In this document: piece by piece, positions 48,321-58,600 of the stretch | How positions within the stretch are numbered: position 1 is the stretch's first letter | Layout: every line of letters starts with the position of its first letter | Assembly: GCA_004026145.2 (NCBI GenBank) | Contig: CP034984.1 | Location: 12,166,821 to 12,230,820 of the forward strand | Source of the DNA: Takifugu bimaculatus | Taxonomy: Eukaryota > Chordata > Actinopteri > Tetraodontiformes > Tetraodontidae | Direction: 5' to 3' | Length of the DNA stretch: 64,000 nucleotides | Position numbers and translations under genes: made by a program | Notes under the pieces: model-generated | Database searches by the model: none | The model's input: the letters and a program-made list of their open reading frames with translations, nothing else | What the model was told of the DNA's origin: nothing

Positions 48321-49136
48321 GTTTTCAGCTACCGTCGTTGACCTGTGACGTCATCTGAGTGTATCGCTTCCGCGCACGTGCTACTTTGTGCGCTTGCGCT
48401 TAGTCCCGCGAGCCGATCCGTCCCGTCCCTAACCAAACATACCATAATAAGCCATTTCAAAGCAAAATAAGAAATATCCCTGACAAAAAATGGGCAAGTG
48501 ATTAAAAATGAAGTGACAAAGTAGAATTATTTTGAAAAGAAATATAAGCATAAATTCTCAAGGCTTTTTCCACAAATCTTGCTCAAATTGTTTACATTTC
48601 ATTTTATATGACTTATTGTTTAATGTGTTTTAAACTATTTATTTATATGTATTTGTCGATTTTGTCAAGTTTGTTTTCTTGTTTTGATTTCGTTGAATAA
48701 TGTCTTGTTTCGATATAAATCAAGCACGGCGACAACATTCCGCGCATGCTCACAAGTTACACATGCGCAGAAGCGACGTGACTCTAACCGGGTTCCGGGG
48801 TCAGAGCGAGCCCTGGCAGTGGGATGAAGTTGGCTTCACATTTGGTGCTGGCGGCGGTTAAACGTTCTGGAGTATTCTCGTTCTCGCCCGATAATCTTTT
48901 TTTTTAAGGCTCGTAAAGGTTGTGTGTGCACAGGCAGGGAGACGTTTGAATAAATTGTTCCGATGCTGAATATTAATTAGTACAGCCATGGGAATTTTGG
49001 ATTTGCTAGCTTAATCCGAGTGAAACCACGATGAAGTTTGATTTAAATTTCTGGACAAAACAAGCAATAATCATCTTAAATTCCCAAGCTTTAGACTGTT
49101 GGAGTCTGTGAACCTAACTTCACCCAGCAGGCCGTC
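48321..49136. promoter_or_regulatory. Bidirectional promoter of slirp (-) and alkbh1 (+)
   Basis: The 816 bp between the two ATGs has CpG clusters at both ends. It contains a perfect CRE (48346-48353) and two NRF1-like CGCATGC/ATGCGCA half-sites (near 48741-48770). No TATA box is evident. The head-to-head arrangement is conserved with human. The middle is AT-rich. Confidence 0.75.
48346..48353. promoter_or_regulatory. slirp: Perfect palindromic CRE (TGACGTCA)
   Basis: TGACGTCA lies 26 bp upstream of the slirp start codon, so it is in or next to the 5' UTR. It is a binding site for CREB/ATF factors. Confidence 0.6.
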
Positions 49137-49274
49137 ATGGCCAAGATGGCTGCCTCCATGGTGGAGACGGGCGAAGATGCCTTCAGGAAAATGTTCAAGC
49201 GCTACAGAACAAAGCATCCTCCGCCAGATTTTAGTGACGTCCTTGACTTTTCTACAGGCAAACAAAGTGACAAG
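49137..49274 (+). CDS. alkbh1: alkbh1 coding exon 1
   Basis: 46 codons, donor AAG|GTGACC. Contains GEDAFRKMFKRYR, as in human GEDAFRKLFRFYR. Confidence 0.92.
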
Positions 49275-51253
49275 GTGACCACAATGATGACACTTGGAGC
49301 ACCTGTGAACCTGTACTGTGTCCACAACAAGCGGTCAGATATTCATAATTCATTTACTGACGCCAGAAGCGCGATTACTTGGGTCACTGTCTGTCAGAGC
49401 AGTTCCAAAGTTAAACGTAAAGAGATTATTTGCTAGGTGTTCAGATCGTGCCCAGCAGGGGTCGCATCACGTGCAGATAGGGGTCCGGGTGTTCAGGGTT
49501 TGCAGCTGAGGGGGGTCCAGGCTAAGAACAGAACAGCACACTGAACAGCATCACAGAAGCTTCTGCAGTGATCTTTCACGCTGTGGCATGCATCATCCAG
49601 AAAAGATGTTATAAAAAGGAGGAAGAGGCATATTAACCAGGTTCTTCGAGTGCAGTTTGTCTAAAAGTCCATCCATTAACCGAGGCCTCTTTATTATGGT
49701 TAGATCATTCCAGTGAAACTGGACAAGGCTGCAGTCAGTGACGTGGAGGTGACCAGGGTTGGACTGCAGCCTGTCAGAAACTGGAGAGCCTTCAGTTTGC
49801 TGGAATATCCAGGTGAACATGATCTACTCACAGTCATTGAGGAATAATTGTTCCATACACCCTCAGCAAAATCAAGATGTTTAGTCGGGGAAGAGCCAAC
49901 AGGTGGTCGGGGACCAGGTTCTTCCTGTGCACCACACATTTTTCTGACCAGTCTGTTTCCTCTTTGTTATTTAGGGTTCGTGTTTATCTCCAACCCATTT
50001 CAGCCAGGCTGCCAGGCCTTCTGGGTGAGGCAGTGCCTCAAGACCTACCCTCAGAAACCCAATGTCTGTAACCTGGACATGCACATGTCCCCCTCTGAGA
50101 CGCAGAACATCTGGGAGAAGAGTGTGCCTGTCCTTAAGTGAGTGCACAGAGCTAGCGTGTGTTTGCTAGCACCGCTCCTCTCATGAGAAATGTGGCATCT
50201 CGTCTCCAGAACTAGTCCTGCTGTAAAAAGGCAAGCCAAGACTCTTGTTGAGAGGCTGCGATGGGTCACTTTAGGTTATCATTACAACTGGGACACCAAG
50301 GTGTGTATGGCCCCCTGACGCAACGCACACCATGCTCTCTCTCTCAATCTCTCTCCCTCCTTCCCTCCTCCTTCTCTCTCTCTCTCAAACACACACACGC
50401 ACACACTGAAACCTATCTTTAGATGACTCTTGGAAAATGACCTGTTTTGGGCTTGCTGCAGCCATGTGACTGAGCCAGTTGTGGCCCCTTGTTTCTCTAC
50501 AGGCTTATTCTGCGGACCATCACACTCCATTTCCTCCTGAGCTCCACCTGCTCTCTCGCCACATAGCTGCTGCCTGTGGGTTCCCCAAGTTCAGTCCAGA
50601 GGCTGGAATCCTGAATTATTATCACTCGGACTCATCTCTGGGAATCCACGTGGATGAATCTGAATTGGACCACAGCCACCCACTGCTGTCACTCAGGTCA
50701 GAGGTTATAGGTCACCGTGGGAAACATTGCGCCCCAGTTACTGATGTTACTTTAGCAGCTGTGTCGCAGAGTTAAAAAGACATTCAATTTCACAGAGATT
50801 TCTTTTCTGTGTGATAGTTTCGGACAGTCCGCCATCTTCCTCCTGGGGGGCCTCTGTAGACAAGATCCTCCCACTGCCATGTACATGCGCAGCGGAGACG
50901 TGATGGTAATGTCGGGCCAGAGCCGCCTGCGGTACCACGCTGTCCCGCGTATCCTCGTGGCACCTCGAGGTCAGACACCAGTGGAGGTGGAGGGCTGCGG
51001 ACCAACCACAGCACTGCAGGCCAGCTCTGTGGTGGAGCCCTTGTCCCAGGAGGACTGGGCGGTGTGCTGCAGGTACATCCAGAGCTCCAGAGTCAATGTG
51101 ACACTCAGACAGGTGTTGGGCCCCGGGCAGAATTTTCCAGATTCTACTTTTCCTACCCCAAAGACTCCTGGAGGGCAGGAAGGGGAGAACCATGATGGAG
51201 CATCAGGTAGAGACAAAAGGAAGAGGAGCAGTGTTGAGACAGCAGAGACGTGA
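49137..51253 (+). CDS. alkbh1: AlkB homolog 1 dioxygenase (Alkbh1), six exons, complete
   Basis: ALKBH1 is an Fe(II)/2-oxoglutarate dioxygenase. In mammals it acts on tRNA (m1A demethylation and oxidation of m5C in mitochondrial and cytosolic tRNAs) and has been reported to act on DNA. The six exons give 376 codons in frame, near human 389. Metal ligands are H216 and D218 (LGIHVDESELDHS) and H272 (RYHAVPR); R323 and R329 in RVNVTLRQVL fit the 2-oxoglutarate-binding arginines. LRWVTLGYHYNWD and SADHHTPFP are near-identical to human. Exons: 49137-49274, 49704-49812, 49975-50137, 50210-50300, 50503-50696, 50818-51253. The ATG context (gtcATGg) and MAKMAA start match human MGKMAA. Confidence 0.96.
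49704..49812 (+). CDS. alkbh1: alkbh1 coding exon 2
   Basis: 36 codons plus one base. Acceptor ATGGTTAG, which is the only one giving the right phase. Contains VGLQPVRNWRAF, matching human AGLQPVSKWQAY. It is too short and too diverged to stand out as an open frame. Confidence 0.85.
49975..50137 (+). CDS. alkbh1: alkbh1 coding exon 3
   Basis: Two bases, 53 codons, two bases; donor AA|GTGAGT. Contains QCLKTYPQKPNVCNLD. Confidence 0.95.
50210..50300 (+). CDS. alkbh1: alkbh1 coding exon 4
   Basis: One base plus 30 codons. Contains LVERLRWVTLGYHYNWD. Acceptor CGTCTCCAG. Confidence 0.95.
50503..50696 (+). CDS. alkbh1: alkbh1 coding exon 5 (HxD iron ligands)
   Basis: 64 codons plus two bases. 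Contains GILNYYHSDSSLGIHVD. Donor CAG|GTCAGA. Confidence 0.96.
50818..51253 (+). CDS. alkbh1: alkbh1 coding exon 6 (third iron ligand, C-terminus)
   Basis: One base, 144 codons and stop. Begins FGQSAIFLLGG and contains SGDVMVMSG and YHAVPR. The basic tail KRKRSS near the end could be a nuclear signal. Confidence 0.94.
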
Positions 51254-51541
51254 ACTTTTACCTCCCAGAGGATTTACCCCACTGAAGAGAAGACACGTCC
51301 CAGACAAGGACGGATGAGAACGTTTCCACAACACACCAATTGGTCAATGACAGCTTCCAAAACACCAGGAATCCACCACCAATCACTTCACACTCAAATG
51401 AGCCCACCCCAGGTAACAACCGAGAGAACTCCTGTGGCTCTTCCCCCAGCAGCCGTGTCTGAGAGACTGGGGAGTCTCCAGAGAGACTGGTCGTAATGGT
51501 GCTAGCAGCAACAAGTGCAACGACGTGTTTAATCACTGTCC

Positions 51542-51547
51542 AATAAA
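51542..51547 (+). terminator. alkbh1: alkbh1 poly(A) signal AATAAA
   Basis: Canonical AATAAA 289 bases after the alkbh1 stop. Confidence 0.75.
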
Positions 51548-51597
51548 TGACCAGAGATTTAAAATTGGCATTGCTTTAATAACAATCAGTCCACACT

Positions 51598-51603
51598 TTT
51601 ATT
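51598..51603 (-). terminator. ldah: ldah poly(A) signal AATAAA
   Basis: TTTATT on the plus strand is AATAAA on the minus strand, 188 bases after the ldah stop. It is about 50 bp from the opposing alkbh1 signal. Confidence 0.7.
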
Positions 51604-51790
51604 ACAACAGAGGAAACGGCCGGTTTTCCTGAAGTCACTCGGCCTCATTGAACACTTTTGCCACAGGTGACGGGTCGTTAAGTAAAAGCAGTGCAGAGTC
51701 AGCCAGACGCGTCTCGTGGAGAGTCTAAGCGCATTGATAAAGGGGAGGAATGACTGAATTAAGTGCAATTAATGTCATAGGAGAAGAGCA

Positions 51791-51985
51791 TCAATCGTAG
51801 GTCCTCAGATCTGCCCTGATCCATTGGACCACCATCCTGGCAATGTCACTTCCTGCATCCAAGACAAAGGCGTGGCGAAAGCCCCGTTCACACAGTCTTA
51901 AGTCTCCGTGAGGGAACGCCTTCCTGATGTCATAATAATACTGGGCAGGACACCAGTGGTCTGTGGCACCGTAGTAAAATATTAG
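51791..51985 (-). CDS. ldah: ldah coding exon 6 (Asp and His of the triad, stop)
   Basis: 64 codons and stop. Contains FYYGATDHWCPAQYY and HAFV. Confidence 0.95.
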   Translation of the reverse strand, partial: LIFYYGATDHWCPAQYYYDIRKAFPHGDLRLCERGFRHAFVLDAGSDIARMVVQWIRADLRTYD

Positions 51986-53572
51986 CTGAAAAAATAGACA
52001 CAAACATGCTTTAATCCAACACCAACGTTAGCGCAATAAAGTGCAGTGAAGCAAACTGCCGTCTTACTTTTCCCAGATGTCTCCTGATTGTCCCGTTGTC
52101 TCTTTCCAAAACCTTCTCCATCTCCTGGCCTGCCATGTACATTGCATTGGCTGCACACAAGAGAGGAGGCATGATGATGATGATGCTCACCCGTGAATCA
52201 TGACAAACCAGCAGTAATCCCAGGTTAATGAGCCAAGCCCCTCGGAGTGATCCTTAACGGATCAAAGTTTAACGAGCTCTTCTCTGGCTTACAATTCCTT
52301 TCAAATTCATTCAGGACTCGGAGTTCTTTGGCCAACAGCCAGACAAAGGAGCAGTCACAAAGGTAATAAGGGGGACGTTTTAAGTTCCTGGGTGTGTTGG
52401 TGCAGCTGCAGAGCCTCCATCTGAACCTCCTCCTTCAGCAGTGCTGGGGGAGGAGGTTGTCTGTCCCACAGCTGCAGATACAACAACAGCAGCCAATCAG
52501 GAGGAGCTTCAGAACAAAGACAGTTGAAGTGAACCTGCACAGTCTCCACTCAGCAGTTCCACCGTGGGCTGGATCACAGTGTGGTCCAGAGAGGGGATTC
52601 CACCCAACAGCAGCCTGACCAGGCAGGCTTTCAGCCCCTCAGGCACCAGGGAGAGCAGGAACACGGGCAAGTAGGCCAAGTACCTAAAGTAACACAGGAC
52701 TGGGGTCAGAAGCCTCCCCTGAGGAGTCTGAGCCATACGTTCTATGGTGGGAAACAACATGATGGACTTCATCACCTGGAGAAGGGGACACACAACTTTT
52801 AGATGTGGAAATCGTAAAAAAAAAATGCTAATACTAAACCAAAGAGATGCTGGCCAACATTTACCACCAAACTCCCAAACCTTTAGATCAGGGCTCCTCT
52901 TCATTATCTCCAGAATAATGTAGCAGCCAATGGAATGACCCACTAGAACCAGGGTGGTTCCTCTGGGCACATGAGTCCTGATGAAGGCCAGCTTGTGCTC
53001 AACCTGCCCACTCAGTCCAAACACATCACCGTCCTCTGCTGCTCCTGGACAGGGGAAGTTAAAGGGTGTTATTATTCAAAGGGTGTATTTTCATGCTCAG
53101 GCTCTGATGATGCTCCACTGTCACACTGTTCCAGATGAAAGGATCAAAGGGAGTTTTACCCTGCAGCATGTCCATGGAATCGGGGGGTGCACAGTGTCCA
53201 GCGTGACTCACAGCCCACACGGGGTGGCGGTACCGACACATGCTGTGGATGGTCTGCATGAAGGTCCTGTAGAAGCCCACCACCCCTGGGTTACCTGGGA
53301 AGCCCAAAGCACAAGATCAGTCCTGATTCGGCATCAGGTCAAAGAGTGAAGTACGATGTCCCAATCATCCTGGAGTTTGGATGTCCAACCTGCCCTTTTC
53401 CAAAGCAGTCAATCGATCGATCCATGCAGCCAGACTCACCTGGAATTATGAGAAATAGCAGCCTGCATCCCGGCACACAGGAACCAAACTTCAGGAGCTC
53501 TGTGACGGCTCCGCAGCAGTAAATGAACTCTGTCTGGGCTTCACAACCCCTTTCGGGCACAAAGCCATCCAT
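51791..53572 (-). CDS. ldah: Lipid droplet-associated hydrolase (Ldah), six exons, complete
   Basis: LDAH is an alpha/beta hydrolase bound to lipid droplets, with proposed cholesterol-ester hydrolase activity and a role in triglyceride handling. The exons give 316 codons in frame, close to human 325. The nucleophile elbow is GHSIG at 125-129 (serine 127). Asp261 (YYGATDHW) and His290 (FRHAF) complete the apparent triad. The middle hydrophobic stretch (VLCYFRYLAYLPVFLL) fits the lipid-droplet hairpin region of the family. Exons: 53440-53572, 53160-53294, 52881-53044, 52535-52775, 52068-52150, 51791-51985. It is next to apob, as in human. The ATG at 53572 follows a strong acceptor (TCTCTTTCTCAG, exon start 53582), so the 5' UTR is split. 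Confidence 0.94.
52068..52150 (-). CDS. ldah: ldah coding exon 5
   Basis: Two bases plus 27 codons. Contains NAMYMAGQEMEKV, matching human NAAYLGGQEMMEV. Confidence 0.92.
52535..52775 (-). CDS. ldah: ldah coding exon 4
   Basis: 80 codons plus one base. Contains LFPTIERMAQTPQGR, as in human LFPTIERMSESPNGR. The donor is GTTCAC, weak. Confidence 0.92.
52881..53044 (-). CDS. ldah: ldah coding exon 3 (GHSIG nucleophile)
   Basis: Two bases plus 54 codons. Contains FGLSGQVEHKLAFIRTHVP and LVGHSIG. Confidence 0.95.
53160..53294 (-). CDS. ldah: ldah coding exon 2
   Basis: Two bases, 44 codons, one base. Begins NPGVVGFYRTF and contains PVWAVSHAGH, matching human PVWTISHAGH. Confidence 0.95.
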
Positions 53573-53582
53573 CTCGCTTGGT
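53440..53582 (-). CDS. ldah: ldah exon with start codon (coding part 53440-53572)
   Basis: 44 codons plus one base; donor CCAG|GTGAGT. Contains LLFLIIPG, the oxyanion-side strand before the NPG motif. Ten bases of 5' UTR precede the ATG. Confidence 0.9.
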
Positions 53583-53596
53583 CTGAGAAAGAGAGA

Positions 53597-53924
53597 TCAA
53601 ATGAGATCCAAGATCTCTACCAACAGCTCCAGTAGGTCAGCTTCCAGTAGACAATGACAGTAAAACCGAGCACTCGGAGACTGCAGAGCTCCACCCAGCA
53701 CCTCATTTTCTGTCACTACCACCCGAACTGGATCAGTTGGATTGCCTCCCTTGAGTTTGAGATCATTTTGCTCATCGTGCACTCGAGGGTGGAGCATCAA
53801 TGACTGAGGTGGCACCTTCTCCACCCTGTCGTCTACAGTGTTTATCCAGCAGGAGCACAAGGTGGATTTATGATCAGACTCCTTGGCTTTGATCTACGGA
53901 TGATCACATTTCAACATTTTCTGA
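53597..53924 (-). pseudogene. Open frame of unknown origin, tudor-like C-terminal segment
   Basis: About 108 in-frame codons on the minus strand run from just after a TAG to a TGA 24 bases before the ldah ATG. The composition looks coding. The segment SPSARFYCHCLLEADLLELL resembles the 'SPS-FYCQL----LE-LM-EI' start of extended tudor domains. TDRD15 is a neighbour of APOB in human, so a relic or exon of a tudor gene is possible. A splice acceptor for ldah lies between this frame and the ldah ATG, so it is not part of the ldah protein. It may also be chance or 5' UTR sequence. Confidence 0.3.
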
Positions 53925-55661
53925 AAAGTTCAATAAAAACTGTTGACAACTTATTTTGCAAACAGTGAAAAGTTCAAAACCCTTTCTTTATGAGCCGGTT
54001 AGGTCCAGTTCATTGATTTGGGACTAAAGGTCGCAGGTTACAAACACGACGAGGTGCAGCAGCATGATAAGATTAAAGTCGTTGTTTGTGAGCTAATTTA
54101 TCAGCAGGTCCAAAGGCTACATCGACTGCTGACAGCTCACTAATGCATTTACATTTCTTATTAGAGAAAGCAAACGGCTTGAATTCTTCCCGGTGATGCC
54201 GAGTATGCTATTATGTAAGGACTGACTGATTCCATTCATATAATCTATGGCGTACAGAGGTTCAAAATATTAATAACAATTTAAAACTATGTGTTGGATC
54301 AGAGTTTAAGCATTCGTAATTTAGTCTATGAAGTCAATTTAGTATCTTTTACCTGCACCATTAATTTGAGGGCTTCCTTCTTTCTTCTTCTGGTTTTATC
54401 AACAGTTTGCATCCAAGCTGTTGCATTACTGCCATCTATCGGCGTGTGTGTTCTTTACTCTTCTGACTTCAATAGTCCGGTGTTTTCTTCTTCTGCTGTT
54501 TCTTCAAAAAACACAAAATAAGTGTGTGCGTGCGCGCGCGCGCTCTACAGAATTACATTATTCCTTTTTATTTTACTTTTCAGTTTCATTCAGTTTTTCA
54601 CTTCCTGATATATTCTTTAGTTTCTCCTGCTCATCAACATGCTTCCCACCTTGTTTTCCTATAAAATGTAATGAATGGTTTTATCCTGTTCTTTAATCAT
54701 GTATCTTTATTCCTTGTCTCTTCCCTCCTGTTCCTACCCACATATCATCCTTCTCCAACTAATGGAGTAAAGCTATGAGATCCTTTATTTCCATGATTAC
54801 ACCATTGATTTTTCCATTATTTCTTTTATCCCTGTTTTTTTTCAACCAATGTTTTAGCTTCCGTTCTGCCCAGAGTTGTTTGAATTAATACCGTGTCTGC
54901 TTAGAAAGACTCTTTTGCATATCTAGCTGCCAATTCATTTCCTTGAATTCCTACATTCTTCATTTCAATTCTTTCCATTTGGATAACTTAATTTAAGAAA
55001 GCAAAAGGCTGAGTTTAAGACAGGCTCCTGGCCAGATAGACCGATCAGCATTTGGCATGCTCACTGTCCTACTGTTCACTTCCTAACTGAAGTCAAAACT
55101 TAGAAAAAGAAAATTGAATTGTGCATTTGAGGCATCAGCAGTTACCTCCTGGTCATACTCAGAGGCTCAGGGCTATTGGAAAACCCAGGAAAGCACTCGA
55201 GCCACAGAAATAATCCTTTAATCACAGAATCTCTTGCCTAACTCGAGATTCTAAAAAATACACATTGCAGTTACAGAATATACGGTTTCTGATCAGAATA
55301 AAAAGTACGAGCAAGATTCACAACGAGCAAGATTCATTATCCTCTTTTGTTATGCTATTATTATTATTCCATTCAAACCATCCAATAATGAGAGTGAAGA
55401 GGCACGAGACTGAGCCGCATTGTCTGCTGTGTTTGTTCATTTTTAAGGCTTGCTGTGACAGTGTGATCATGGTAGAATAGGAATGCTGACTGGAGCAAAT
55501 ACAAAGGAAAATCGGACAGTTCCGGTCCTGTTGGACGTGTGTTGACTGTATCATTGTGTGACTCTTTTAGTCTTGTCGAGGCTTCAACCTGCATTACTTT
55601 AGCTTGCATTGGGTGTGTTGTGGCTTGTGTGTTTGACCTGACCCTTGTCCCCTACAGCTCT
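53925..55661. other. Spacer between ldah and the apob stop
   Basis: AT-rich. Holds the apob 3' UTR on the minus strand. No further apob exon was recognised here, although human apoB extends well beyond the homologous point. Candidate minus-strand poly(A) signals are ATTAAA at 55217-55222 and AATAAA at 54567-54572. A CG run occurs near 54532-54542. Confidence 0.6.
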
Positions 55662-58600
55662 TTAATATGGTTTGCGGGACACTTGAACACTGTCTTTATC
55701 AGTGGTTTTATAGTAAATTAGCTTCCGGTTTATCTGAAAAGACTGTCGAGGAGTAGAAAGTAAGGTTTTGAATCCAGCGTAATCCCACAGCGAGAGTCCT
55801 TGAACGCGAGGGGTCTCGATTTCCAGAAATGGTACAGTAATATTTGGAACAGAAAGGGGAACAGTCAAAAAACCTAAATTGGCCTCTCCACTGGCTGATA
55901 CGTGAAGGTAGAGCTCCATTTTATTGTTCTCTGCAGTAACATTAGAATTATAGTGATAGTGGTTGAAGCTGGCCAAAGCCACCCAATTATACCACTGCCT
56001 CTCAGGCATCAGCAGGGCCCTATGAGCTTGTTGAAGAGCCACCTTCCCCGTCATTTTCAGTGGCAAGAGAATCTTTGCCTTTACTTTATTTTCAACATTG
56101 AGAACAATTTCAAACCCCTGAAGTGAAACTTCCACCTCATTTTCCATGGATCCGATGACATTCCCAGTGAACTCAGCACTGTGGGAGATCAACAGTGCAG
56201 CTTTGGAGTCCAGAGGATGAGCCTCTCCACTTATATCCACGATGCTTTTGGTCGCAAAGGGAACGTCAGTTTCATATCTTGCCTGAACTAGAAGGTGGCG
56301 CCAGTCTGCTGACTGAGCCATCAGGCTGTGATTGAGCCTCATGACTTGAGAATCGGTTTTTCCTGCAAAGTATAACTCAGCACTCTGAAAACTCGCCTTG
56401 AATCTTATATTGCTTGTGTGCGTGCCTTCATCGCCGTAACCTTGAACAGACCACTGGCCATTGCCGCTGGTTTCACTGCTTATGCTCAATTGGTCAGTTT
56501 GGATTATGGCTGCCAGTTCGTGCTTCACAGTCCCAAGACTCACAGTATCAGTTGCTGCTATGAACAAGCTGTAGTCCCAGGCTGTGTGCACAGCTACATG
56601 CACGGCGCTCCCCAATGCAAAGGTCATGCGGTTGGCCAGATCTGAACGGTATATTTGTGTTGTGACCTTGGTCCAAGTATGAGCGGAAGCCTCTGTGGAA
56701 CCTTGAGTGACTGTTAGTGATCCTTGGTGATCGATGGAGAAGGTCGTGTGGGTGGCTTTCATTGTTTCCGTGAAGAGCAAGTTCTCCAAACTAGCCGTGG
56801 CCTCAAAGCTGTGCTCCAAGAACTCCAAGGGGGATGTTGCTCGTGAAGTAACGCTGCCTGTAAACTGTGGGTTTCTTAGCGCAGACGTAAAATTTGCCAT
56901 TTTTCCCGTGGTTACAAGAGCATACTGCGGAAAGTTCACCTGAAATTCTCCCCTGAGTTTGCCGAACGTCGCGCTACAACTGTCACTGGAAATCTCAGAG
57001 GCCTCCATCTCTGGAACAGGAGGCATTTCTATTTGGAAGTCTGTTAGGTTCAATGTGGGGATGTGCATGGCAGGAAAGGTTATTTCTGACAGGGTTATTT
57101 CTGGAAAGGTAAGATCTGGCAGTTGAAACAGGTACAGCATTTTGAGTTCCCCAAAAATGGCCTCGGGGTCGGGCATTTGGATCTCAAATCTTTTTATTGC
57201 TTCTATCACCAGAATGATTCGAGATTTGAACCGATCAAAATCGATGGTACAGCCAGGAATTTTGTAGCGGTTGAGGATGGTGAACTCAGGGACTGAAATC
57301 TGAGCTGGTATTTGAAGCTCGTGCAGTCTGTTCAGATGAAGTGTGAACCCAGGGACTACAAGATCAGTGAGGGGTACAACAAAAGTAGGAACTTTGATCT
57401 CAGCCCCAGTGAGTCCCTCCAGAACCCCGGTTGCCGCTTCCTTCATGTGACCTATGAATCTGTCATTCTTTCCCAGATATTTTAGCCTGTCCAGCAGCTG
57501 GCCCAACTGCACCGATATGAAGGCGACCATGTTGGAATAGAACATACTGGCTCTGTGGAGGTAAAAGTATATTTCCTCTCGGATGTCCATGTTGGAGATT
57601 CTTTCTCTGACATCCTCGAGGATGTCTAGCACTTTTATCTTGATGTCATTATAAATTGTGGTCTCAATCACTTTTTCCAGTTTCCTGAGGGCATCGGAGA
57701 TCTTTGTGCCTCTGAGTTCGTCCAAAAACGCATATAAAGAACTTTTGACCTCTCTAAGAAAAACTCTGACGCCCTCGATTTTTCGCACAATGTCAAATTT
57801 TTTTAACTGCTCATTGATTTGATTCGTCAATGACACGATGTTTTGATTGATCTCTGCAACAAAAGCTACATAGTCCAATTGCCTCATTGACTTAAGCGCC
57901 AAAGAAATATATCGAGTTAGGTCCTCAATGCTTCTCTTAAAGTCAATTGATTTGACTTGTGTCACCACTTGTTGCAGAGAGTGCATCATCTTCTCATAAG
58001 CAAGGTGGACATTGAGCAATTTGAGAGCATCTACAATTAGCCGCACAGTCTCATCAATTTTGAATTCCCTGATGAGAATCACGACTTGATCCACTAATTC
58101 CTTGAATGAATCATCAAGGCCATACTTCAAAAGTAGATCCCTTATGTAAAAATATATTGCATTGAGTTTGTTGGGTATTTCATATTCATCAATCCAGTTT
58201 AAAATGATGTCATTCATCATCTCGATTCTTTCAGACATTTGCGAATATGAGAGCCGATACGAGAACTGGTCAACGTAAGCGGCCCATTCGACGGAGAGAA
58301 CATACTCCTCGACAGCCTGAGAAAACGAGATGAGGTCAAAGGTCTCAATGGTTTGTTTCACTCCCAACGTTTTGTTCCGGAACCTTTCCGACATCTTACA
58401 CTTGGAATCAGCCGTTTTGAGCCATTCTGGTAACATTTCCGTGTGCTTGAAGAATTCCTGAACAGCATCAAGTACTTTTATAAGTGACTGCTTGATGTTA
58501 TACTTCATCTCAAAAGCCTGAAGCTGACGTCCAGCCTGGGCAAGCACAGCTGTGACCTTGGCAGCAAAGTGACCAGACGTGATGTAGCCTCTGACCGCAA

